DNA of 64,000 nucleotides from Ifrita kowaldi (lineage: Eukaryota > Chordata > Aves > Passeriformes > Cinclosomatidae): assembly GCA_013398055.1 (NCBI GenBank), contig VZRS01003930.1, positions 67,867-131,866 of the forward strand. The letters run 5' to 3'. A program made the position numbers and the translations under genes. Below are positions 42,001-54,000 of the stretch, piece after piece. Positions within the stretch are counted from its first letter, which is position 1. Each line of letters starts with the position of its first letter. The notes beneath the pieces are model-generated. The model searched no databases. It saw nothing but the letters and a program-made list of their open reading frames with translations, and was not told the DNA's origin.

Positions 42001-45000
42001 TCATTCACTCTTTGTTTGTCCATTTTTAAAAGAAGGAAAGCCAACATCAGCACATGTAACAGGATTGTAGGTTATTCACCACACTTTCATTTTGTCCATT
42101 TTCTGCCTTTTGTCCTTTTTTTTCTGCCCTCCGATTGCACAGTCTTCCTTTGTATTTGTACAGTGTTGGGTGTAAATAGATACTGAGTATGTTTTTGGAA
42201 TCTTTTCTAAAAAGTGAGGCTATTGTTATAACTGCAGAACAAGTAGCATGGCACTTTGTGATTGCTTGGATTAGAGTCAAGGTTTAAGTTCTGCAAATGT
42301 TGTAAACTGCCTGTTATTCAGTGATAGACCATAGGAGCCAAGATTTGTCTCCATTGCTGTTTAAAACTTACTTTAATGTAGCAAAAATTTTAGTGACTAG
42401 GATAATCTTCTGATTTTCTGTTCAATTGCTCTCCTAAAAAACAAACCAGTTGAATGTAATGCTCCTTTATATATTCTTAAAAATATTTTGATTGTCAGAA
42501 GCTTTTTTTGTATTTTTTTTTCCTCCCAGAGCATCAGGAAATGTTAGCTTTTAGCTTGTTTCTATCCTTTGGTGTGACTTCATCACGCATTTCAGATAAG
42601 AAGTATCTGACCTGACCCTCTTCAAGGCCAGACTGAGTGGGGCCCAGAGTAGCCTGATCTAGTGGGTGGCATCTTTAGGACTAGATGATCTTTGAGGTCC
42701 TTTCCTAAACTAGTCTGTTATTTTATGATATACTTAGTAATTTTGGGGTGAAATGTACAGGAAACGGTGGTTCACAGACTCATCCTTTACCAAGTGCCTT
42801 AAATTTGTAATGGATATTAGAGTTATAATACTGGTATACTGTAACCTGTAAAGATAGCATTAGTGAATAAAGAACAAATGAAATCATTTTAGTAATTATG
42901 GCTTAATTATAAAATGTATTGCTTAAAAGTTATAAGTATCACTTATATTCTCTAAATAGACAGAGTTTCTGAATTTTTTTCAGAATTTCAGCAGTGCATA
43001 TCATTGTACTAGATCAGCCTGTCAGTTTGCATCTCTCCATAATTTTACTGTCTTTTCTGATGATTATGATGATTATTCTTTTTTTCCCCAAACACATACT
43101 GATAATGGTTTTCTTCTGCAGAGCTCTGATAATGCCCCAGCTCAAGCAGCTCCTACCCAGCGAGTGGTAGAGGTGGCGATCCCTGATGTAGGGACTTTTG
43201 TGATTGAGTCAGAGGAGGGGGGTTATGACGATGAGGTACCTCCGATTGCAGTTGTGTGCACCGCTCCTCCTCGGTGCTTTCTTGTGCTGCCTGATGAGAA
43301 TTTTTGGCATGTTTGCACACTGTGACACCTAACAGACTTCTGCAAAACTAAATGCTTAGCGATTTGTAATCTTTAACAATGTCATAGTTTGTCATGAAAT
43401 ATGAAAGGAAAGCACTACAAACCCTTATTGGGCACGCTTTGCATGGTACCATTTACACTGGAGGTGTATTTGTTTCTTCAGCTGTGGAGGTTGAATGTTT
43501 GTGTTAGGCCAGGTAGCCTTCAAAGTGCTGGTGATAGACTGCACACTGCTGCATTATTTAAAAAGTGACAGCACACTGAGGGATGTTCTTAATGTTTGTG
43601 CTTTCTTGTCAGTCTAGTAAAGCTTATGTTCAAGTCTGGTCTCTTATTTGCCAAGGTTAAGCTTTTCAGGCTTTGGGGATTAAATTAGCCATGGAAATAA
43701 CCTCAAACTGATATGGCTGGTAGAACTTACCCTTGCAAATCTTAAAAAAAAAATAGTTCAGACTCAGGGAGAGACACGTACCTGGTACAACTTGAGGAAT
43801 AATTGAGAGGCTCATTGTTATTCTGAGAGACGTTATTTTTTGCTGCCCAGTTTCAGCAGTAGAAAACAACGCAGCAGGTCATCAAACTGCCCTGCCTTGT
43901 CACTGCTTACTCTGTGTCTGTTCTGGTTGGGAACAGGGTTGGTGCAGCCTGTATTCTCAGGGTTTCTGAACATGGGTTCTTGGGGGCATTAGCTTCCCTA
44001 GCAAAATGGATATTTCAGGTCATTCTGCCCTGGAAGTGTGATCAGTTATAACTGGGAGTATGGGGTGGGGAATAAAATGGTTTAATTGACATCATCACAC
44101 TGAGTTTAGCTTCTCAGAGATGTGTAGTCTCCAGCTTGAAAGAAATGAGGATTTAACCTCATATAATGACCTGCTTGTTGATTTGTTGATTTCTTTTTAC
44201 TTTTGTCCCCATGCCATTGTCTTTCTAGAGGATAACTTTCTTGCTTATTTCCTTGTTCATTTTGTAAGTGTATTCACTTTTTTTTAATGTTGTTATGTGT
44301 GGGAGACTTGCAGGGAGTTTAAGGTCCTTCATCTTTTGTTGCTGTGCCAGCAATACCTTGGGCAGGGGGAGAGGGAGTGTTTTTCTTTGCTTACAGATAA
44401 AAAAGAAGAAAGGCTTTTCTGAGTAGCTGGGATGTATCAAACTATGTGTAACTGATGGGAGTGAGAGATGGCTTGTGTTTGGCTTGGTGTTTGTTAATTG
44501 TTTGGGGTTTCGTGTTTAAGGAATTGTCTGCAGATGCTTCAGGGATTGATTGCATTTGCAGCAGTGAGTCTCTTATTTTGACCTTGAAATATGCATAAAA
44601 TACAGCTGGTATACTTTACCATGGGTTTAGTGCAGTATATCTGAAGTGTGGCTGGGTGATTTTTCTAGTTGAATTTTTTTTTTATCCTTAGATGGCCATG
44701 GGTAGTACTCATTCAGTGTGCAGTTTCTGCTTGGTACTAATGCTGAACTGTGCATGTTTCTTTCCTGGGAAGTTTGGTCCATGTAACTTTTTTGACACAG
44801 TTTTCTTTCTTTTTTTTTTATTTTATTTTTTTGTAAGAGTCCTTCAATGTTGTTACAGTAAAACTATATATACACATGCCATGATTTGATTTGCAGAATA
44901 TGCTCACCAGATCTGTATTGAAATGTGCCATTTCAATGTATGCATGCATTAAGTTGCTTTTTCATCTTGCATGAGACTAAAAGCATATTGAATTTAGTCA

Positions 45001-48000
45001 TTAAAATATTAATCATTCAAAACTTTTACCTTAAATCCCTTGTGGCAGGTCATGCTGACCCCGAACATGCAAGGTATTATCATGGCTATAGGTAAAGCCA
45101 GGAATGTTTATGACAGGTGTGGGCCAGAAGCAGGGTTCTTTAAGGTACAACTAACATTTTCAACTTTTTCTCCTCTTGACTTTTCCTGTTAGATATGCTA
45201 CTCTCTCAACCCCTTTCTGTATATAAAGTCTTTTCCAGCATTTATACATAGTTGTCTATATCAGTCCTTCGTTTAGATATTTCTGCCTTGAAAAACAGAC
45301 AATTTGCCCTGTTGATATCAGTAGCTCATGTACCTTTCTGCATCTTAGCTTTTTAATAATAGTAGCGAGTAACATAATAGTAACACGAAACCTAGATATG
45401 TAATCAGTAAAAATAAGTGGGGTTTTTCTCCTGTTGGTAATAAAATCCATGCCTTTGCTAGACTGTGGGACATCAGGGTTTATTTTACCCAGGGACTTGA
45501 GTGTTCAGTCAATTGTTGTTTATTTCAAAGATATGTTCTTGGTTTGTACTCCTTAAAAGATTTTTAATAAATGTAAATTGTTTGCTTTTGTGTAACTGCA
45601 TGGGTGTCAATACTATTTATTTAAGCCGTTTTTTATTACTGGGAATTAGACGTTAGGCTTTTTGCGGTGATTAGTCTTCACTGTGATACCAGATTTAAGA
45701 ATATGTTCATTTTCTTAAATCCACAAACTTCTGAGCACTTTTAGCTTGTGGCCTCTTGAATTTTCAGGGTATTAGAAAGGGAATTGCTTTGACATGATAT
45801 AAAATGTAAAATCCTCTCAAATGTGATTTGGAGAGGAGAAAGAAGTTTCTTGCTTGTCATTGAGTAGCGGTCTGTTTTCTTCTTAATTGTTATGGTGTGC
45901 TTCCACTTGAAGAAACTGTAAAAGCCACAAAACCCCCAAACAAACAACAAGCTAACAAACAAAAAACCCTACCATCACCAACAAAAAGTCTGCAACCCCT
46001 TGGTAAGGAAATTGAAACCTCATGGGTTGGTTAGTTTGTCTGTTTGTGTGGGTGTTGGAAGTGGATACTTAGAGAAGGGTTGTAACCATAACATGTGTGC
46101 AGGGTTGTCTCTGTTAACTGTGCCTGATCTCAGGGAAGGGAGAGGCACCTGCCACAGCCCTTGTTGAGTGAAATTGGGTTTGTTTGGGATTCAGTACTGG
46201 TTGCTTTTTTTTTTTTTCAAATTTATTAATGAAAATATGTCAATTATTTTTTAAGTTGAAAAAAAAAATCCTCATTTGATCAAATCACTCCTTACCAGAA
46301 AGTTCAGTTATATCTAATTATATTTTTTAATATGAAGGGTGTTTTGATAGTTTTAAAACAGAAAATTACTTCAAAATAAAATGATATTTAATGCTTCAGA
46401 GTTATCCAAACAATGCTTAGTTGAAATGATTTTCACTCTTTAATTTTGAATGCCTAAACATTTGGGCTTCATGGGGGCAGAGTGTCATTGAGTGAGAAAA
46501 TGTTTTGACATTATGTAGAAAACTTTTGTTACTCATTTTCTACTGAATTGTGTTTGCAATAGCTTAGAAGAGGTGCAACATGGTTCATTTTGAAGGAATA
46601 TATTAGTAGGAATGGATACAGAGGAAGTGGTCCTTTATAGGAACAAAATTTTTGTTTTGGGATGCATCAGATTAAATCTCATGTTTTCCCATAACTTACT
46701 GTAAAAGCTTCTATGATATCTCATAATACTGTTACTGTGTTCCTTCATGTGTTTGTTTTTTATGAAATTAGTGTTTTCAGAAAGCTGGGGGGCAGTTTCT
46801 ATCTCTTTGTTTTAATTTAACTCAGGTGAAACCCCTTTGTGTGGGTCATTGTTACATTGCCAAGGTTTCACTCCCCCTCTAGATCTCAGGTGTAAGACAT
46901 GGCTAACATTCTTATGATATTTCTTGGTCAGTGACTTCTTCAAATCATTGTTCTTTAACCTTTATAGATAACTCCTTGCAGAATATTTCCCTTAAGATCT
47001 TTATATAATATCCTCAGTGAGAAAATGAAAGCATATAATACTTTTCTCTACTGTCCCTTTTTCCTGTGTTCTGTGTAGAGAAATAGTGTTCTTACTTCAT
47101 TTTGATTAAGATTTTTGAATCTGTAGAATATCACATTATTTTAAAAATTAACATAAAAATATAGGGTTTGTGTTGTATTTTTCCTACTTCTAAGTAATTA
47201 TATGAAACATTGAATATCTAATAGCAGTTTATTTTTGTTTCCTCAATAAATAGGGTTTAATTGTTAGCAATGTGGACTTTCTAATGGTAGAACTTATGAT
47301 GTAAGATAATAGAAACTCTGTGGCTTTTGGCATTTATGATGTTGTCCTAAACATTCTTTATAATGGTAATGCATATCATGAGTGTTTAAAGATATTGATG
47401 CAGAACATTCTCCTTAGTTCTAAAGGTCTCCACATGCTCTATGTTTAAACATGTATGATTATTGTCCTGCATGTTTAGTCCTGAAACAAAATGTGTTATT
47501 AGCAGAGGATGGGAGCCCAAATTTCTGATAGTTAAACACCAGATATTACAGCATAAAGGCATTTGAAATATTGAACAGGGTTTTTTTTCCTGACTGCTTT
47601 GGTGCTTTATTTTGTGCATACGTTGTATTGAAACTTCACTAATGTGTTAGCAAACCATCTGATCACCTCCCTGTTTTCAGAGGGAATTTATGGAATGTGT
47701 GTTAACGTTTGTCACCATTTTTCTAGTTCCTTTTCTTGTTGCTCTTGTTTATGCTGTAGAATTTCAGTGAAAAAAATATAATGAACATATCAAATGATGT
47801 TCATTAAAACCTAATGTGCCGGCAAAGCTGGAAAAGTAAATCCTTCTGATGACCTTTAAAGTTTATCTAAAATATTCAGTGAGGGCTGCATCCTGCCCTG
47901 CAGGGCAATACTGTTCATATTGAATTATTATTTTCTTTAGAAAACCTATAATTTGTTTTTCATTGAAAGACATATTTCATTTCCACTTACTATTCCAAAT

Positions 48001-51000
48001 CATACATGTTCACTAAACTTTCTGTAGGATATTTTTTATTCATGTCTTTGCATTTAACCATGTATTAGAGGTACTTCTTTTACCTTACGAGATTTCAGAA
48101 AATTTCTTTAGGTCTGAAATCTTGTACTTGTCTTGAGCTTAAAGAAACATCTCTAAGGATTGGATAAATCTCCTCTCAGGGAGACATAGGACAGGATTGG
48201 AACTACTTTTGAAGGGAGGGTTTACTTGGGATTTTGTCAGGCTTGACAGGGGAGAGAAAGGACCAACTTGACAATTTATCTGTGGTTTTCTGTTTGTTTG
48301 CTTTTTTAAAAACGTAGTTTAGACTTCTGAGAAGGGTGGTCTGTGGAACTGTTAAAAAATTTTGTAGGCAAAATGCGATGGACGTAAATTATCTTGTGTC
48401 TGTGATGTTTGAGTTAAAAGCCAGAAGGAATAATGTCTATTTTTTTAAATTATGTAGGCAATTAAGTTGGAATACACACGTCTGCTAAAATTAGCCCAAG
48501 AAGATCCACCACCTGAATGTGATTATCGTTTGCGTCATGCAATTGTTTACTTCATCCAAAACCAGGCACCAAAGAAGATAATTGAGAGAACATTACTGGA
48601 GCAGTTTGGAGATCACAATCTCAGCTTTGATGAAAGGTAATAAGATCTGCACATCTCATTTCCTGTGTTCATGAATGTTCTCTGATGTGTGGAAACACCC
48701 CTTCATATTTGGCTGGTGTGTTTGGCTTTATCTCCTAGTTAATAGCTTGCAAGTTTACTTTGTAAAACAAATCGTCTTTATAAAAATCCCTGTTAAAAGA
48801 GTAATCAAGAGGTTGAGTTTCTACTCATCTAAAATAAGTAGAAATGCTCAGTGTTGTTCATAATTTTGCACATAGATTTCTGTACCTTCTTTCACTGTGC
48901 ATTTCCTCACTGCCCTGAAAGCCAGCAGTAGACAGCAAAGCCTTTCCAGCTGGGTGAGTGACTGACTTCAGAGCAAGACAGTGTCTGTCTTCCACTCGAA
49001 ATTCCATCTACTTACTTATATAAATAGGTAAATTGAAAGTTAGAAAGCATTAGTCTGATTTCTGTGTAGGGAATAATCTCCTAAACTTCTGCAAAGTAAG
49101 TGTCAGGGAGTTTCAAGCTATCTGAAATTTAAAAGTAAAAGAAAGACTGAGCAATGTGGCAATTTAGCGAAATAAAAGAAGTAATCCTTTAAATAGCACA
49201 GGCCTCCATCACACATACTTCAAAAGTATGCTTTCTCCTGCTGATTATACCATGCATAATAAAATGTACATTTTTCCACAGCATTTTCATACTGGTTTGC
49301 ATAAGGCTGTAGCTCATACTGTTTGAGGCTCCTGTCTTTGTAAGGATAATATCCTCTGTGAATTTCCAGTAATATTTCATGATTTTTTTATTGCCTTTTG
49401 TAAGGTGCCGTAACATCATGAAGGTTGCTCAAGCCAAACTTGAAATGATAAAGCCAGATGAAGTAAACATGGAGGAATATGAGGTCAGTATTTCTTATGC
49501 TTTAAATTAAGTTGTAATGTGAAATAGTTATCAGTAAAGCTGAATTTTGTCATCACAAATTTCTTTTTGTCTCAGACCCAGAAGTTAAAACTGGCTATTT
49601 ATTTAAAGACCCCTTATTTGTCCAAAGGCTGCTCTTGAGCTAAAGCTGTTTTTTCCACATCTGTAATTCCAGTGTTTGAGCCATAAATTAATGTCAGGTT
49701 GGAGTCTGTCCTTACTTTGTTAACGAGTCTTGACGTCACTAAGAACATTTTGTAATTTGTCACCACACGAGCCACATGGCTTTCTCTGTGCAGACACAGC
49801 TGGCAGGGAAGGAGGAGAGTGGTCTGTGCCCAGCCTTGCTCCTCTTGAGAGCTGCGTAGCAGGCACAGTCCCATTTGTGCTTTTCCTCCAGCTGTCTCTG
49901 CAGCCATTCCCATTTTCTTATGAGCAGCAGATTCTTTTCTTTGCTGAGGCCATGCATAACCAGCTTACGCATTTAATTTTTTCTCCTTTGTTGTTTAGAA
50001 AAACTTGGAGGAAAAATGAGAGTGAATCTTGGACATTAAATAATCATGACTAATGGTTGCTAAAATAGTTCATCTCACATTTAAAGCTAAGCCTGTAGCA
50101 GGTTTTCCAGCATCAGTTTCAAGTCTGAGTAATACTGGTCATTAAGACCTCTTAACATGGATATTTATGTCCTGGGCAGATCCCAGTGCACCACCTGTAC
50201 CTCCTTGTTGTGCTGTTAGGTTCAAACAACTTGATCAGGAGGAGAATGGGAGTAATCTTTCCGTCACAAATCCAGTGACAAATACTCTAATTGCCACTTC
50301 TCATTACCAGGTTTAGGACCTACAGTAGATGCTACTACATTACAGTGTGCCTCCCTAGTCACTGATAGGGAAGGACCTTCAGAGTGGCATTTTGGTTGCA
50401 TTTTCTTGGCTGAGCAGGGCTCAACATTTTACCATTTTCTAAATGATGCTGCACAGAGAGAACAAACAATTCTGGACTTAACTCAAAGAGTGGGGGTTTG
50501 GGGGTATCTTCTGGTTTTCTGCAGAAAAGTGCCCCTTTTTTAGCTCCTGCAGTAGGTAGTTGGGGATTTTTCCATAGATTGTGTCAGTCTGGTATAGTGA
50601 GTTGGCATTTTATGGATGCTTTCTCAAGCTCTTTCTGTTGAATCTGCAAGTGGCTGTGTCTTATGGTGTGCTGTCCCCTACTTTAATGCACAATTGAAAG
50701 TCAGCAATTAACCCTCTGTAGAGAAAGTGCCTTTCTCACCTGAAGCATTTACCTGTAAAGTGAACTAGGAGTCACTTTGTATAAATGGTGATGCAGTAAG
50801 ATAAATGTTCTGCTCCGGCACCAACATCTCATCTGAGTTGCATTTGGGATTTTTTAGCACTTCCCATGTAAAGTGTTCAGGCTTTTTCTATGTCATTCTT
50901 GTATTGAAAATTAAGCTTAATATCTGGCATATGAAAAAGCTGTCCAACACTTTCTGAGTAATGTAGGGAAGAAAAAACAAGGTCTTGTATAATTTTACCT

Positions 51001-54000
51001 GTGATTCTCCAAAGATGCTTTGTGTTCTTTTCAAATGGTAATAGGTTCTGTAAGAATAATCTCATCTAGAAATGTTTAAGACATTTAAGAATTTTCTTTT
51101 TATTGAGGGAGGGTGAATCCAGGTGGGCTTTTCACATATGCAAGCCCACTGGCATCCTTAACACTTACTGTGACTGTCGGACACTAAATGTAAGTGGAGG
51201 GGGGTGCGTGTTTAAAAAAATAAATTATATTTCATTTCTGTGGATGAAGTTCTATTTACCCTTTCTTACATGCAGAGATGGCATCAAGACTATAGACATT
51301 TCAGGGAAACAACCATGTTTCTCATGGTAGGATTGGAGTTTTTCCAAAAAAAGAGGTAAGTGGTAGTATAGAACTCAAATGTAGTAGAACGATGTAAAGG
51401 CAAAATGTAATATTGATAAGTAAAGCTATTTTTTAAATTAAGAAGTGTTTAATGTATTTTTCATTTCAGTTAAGCATTTATTCAGTCTGCTAATGTTGTC
51501 AGTCTTGCATCTTCCTATTCTCTTAATTTCCATTTCCAATCTCTTACCAAGCCATGTGTTCTTTTCAGAGCACCCTCCACATGCACCCCTATTCTTCCTT
51601 CTCTTCTACTCTTGAGTGCTCTGGGTATCCCTCAGCCATAAAAATCCTCCTTCTCTGGCACCACCTGTACACATACATTTATCTGCTTTTATCAGCAGAC
51701 ACAATTAGTCAAGCCCCTCTCTTATCTGCCTTTTGACTGGGCCTTCCCACTGAAGCAGTTTTACCTTCTGCATTAGTCTGAGCCAAAACTCCTCCTATGT
51801 GGGCTCTAAAGGTCAGGAAAACAGAACATATTTGAGAAAAACTATCATGCATAGCTGTCATAGTTGCAGCTGATTGCCCTTAACTCCATGGTGATTCATT
51901 CCCTTCTCTTTTTGAACCAAGTAAGAAATCGTGGCTGTATAAAATGGGTGACATTTATGTACTTAATTTGAAACAGCTCAGATTTATTCTGATCTACACA
52001 TGCAACAAGAATGGTGATTACAGTATAAATGTAGTCAATCACTGATTTTTCATGTATAAAACAATGGGTAGGGAAATTTATAGTGGGAATCAAATTTAAT
52101 TCTTTGTCTCTTTGTTGTGTAGTAAATTGCTTCATATTTCTCTTTCTTGTCTTGTATCCTCACAAAAAAGAAAGGCCCCAAACAATACAGGAAAATTGAT
52201 TGCAAAAGACACAGCCTTGCCTTTGTGACAAGATACATCTTTTTATACTGGCTGGCACAATGAGCCCAGAGTCTTGTGTTGTCTTTGGGTTACCACCATG
52301 TAATAAACAGTACATTTATTAATAACCCAAATTGAAATATGCTACACTGTTGGTCTTAAACAGTTTATGTACAAAGGTTAGTCAGAAAATTGCCTGGCTT
52401 ATTTGAAAAATAAACACTCTGGTGTTGCTTCATCCCTTAAAGAGGCAAAAATGTCACAGGCATTGATGTGGTTTATAGGAACCCCTGTACTTCATGCACT
52501 CTCTAAGCTTGCACGCAGGGGTGAAACATCTTCAAGTTCCTTGGCACTGGGACTCCAGAGTGGCACCTTCAATTGTAAAATGCCAATGTTTTCTTGCCAT
52601 AGCATATTCTGATTATGCCACAGAGGTGAGAGGGAAGTACAGGTTTCTGCTATGTGCTAAACAAAGTTCTCCATTATTTACAATAACTTGCAGAATTAGG
52701 GTGAGGTGTTTGTTACAAAACATCCTCATAATTTAGAAAACAAGCCTATGATCACCAATCTTATACTCTAATATAGGTCAGAAATAAAAAGTACAATTTC
52801 AGAAGTGCTTCAAGAATGTTTGATACAAAGATCGTAGAACTAAAGTACAGTTGGTGGATGAGTGAGGGTCTGGGTATCCAGTGACCTGCTCCAAAGGCAT
52901 CTTGTGCAAATACATACCTGTGTTTCAGCTTCAGGTTCCCAAAGGACTCAGAGATTTACTGAGGTTCCTGCCTTGCACACTTGAGAGAGCAATAGTACCA
53001 TCCTTATGCTGGAAATGAAACTAAACTGCTGATCCCTGTCAGTTCCTTTAACACTGAAATCATAAAAACATAATTTTAAAAATATTTATGAAAGGATAGA
53101 CTTCCACAATAGAAATATGATCTTCATTAGTAGGACTGTTTTGAGGCTTTTTTTTCCCTGCAAACCCACATCTCTGTTGACCAACTTTCTTTAGCTTCAA
53201 TAACTAAGTGATAGTTATCACTTATCACTAAGTGATAACCTAGCAGCACTCAATGTCTTGATGGAACCAAAAGTCGACCTTAATTCAAGCAGTGTCTGAT
53301 TTCTTTGATTGTATTGTGTTGAACAAACACAAAAATCAACATTAAAGTAGTTTGGTGTACCTTTTTCATGCCTGCTTTCAGTGGTCACTCATGATCCCTG
53401 ATGGGTGACAAGGCTCACTTTTCACTGCAAGTGGAGAATTAAAGGGTCTTTCAGGCAGATCTCTGACCATAGTGTGGAGTAGGAACCTGCTCTGGCTGAG
53501 ATGAACCCAGCCAGCTAATGAGCCTTGGTAGGAGTTTTGCCTGCAGCTCACTCTTGTGGCAGCAATTTAGAAGTGAACGAACTGTAGGTTTTACCAGTTG
53601 CCTTTTAAGTTTCTTGGAAAGCCAATACAGCTTTTCAGTTTTGACTGAAATGCCTTTTTCAAAGCAGTGCTAAAATTTTTCCATTCTGTGCTTTCTGCAT
53701 CTTTTCCAAAGCCTTGACCCAGTGAGCTCCAGAATTTTGTAAGCAGCTTCAATGATCTTAGGCTTAGGCTGCACAGGCTTGAGCTTGTGTGCAGTTCAGG
53801 TGTGAGAAGGCAGAAACCCCCCATGTGCTGGGCTGCACCCAAAGCCCCGTGGGCAGCAGGGCAGGGAGGGGATTCTGCCCCTCTGCCCTGCTCTGCTGAG
53901 ACCCCACCTGCAGTGCTGCATCCAACCCTGGGGTCCCAGCACAGGAAGGACAGGGACCTGTTGGAGCCAGCCCAGAGGAGGCCACCAAGATGATCAGAGG

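Larger units (their letters stand above)
43236..45048 (+). other. USP25 intron between the two alternative exons
   Basis: About 1.8 kb. It includes TGCATG motifs at 43440-43445, 44941-44946 and 44968-44973, and a GCATG at 43308-43312 (see findings). A T-rich tract lies at 44807-44832. No mobile element was recognised. Confidence 0.8.
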
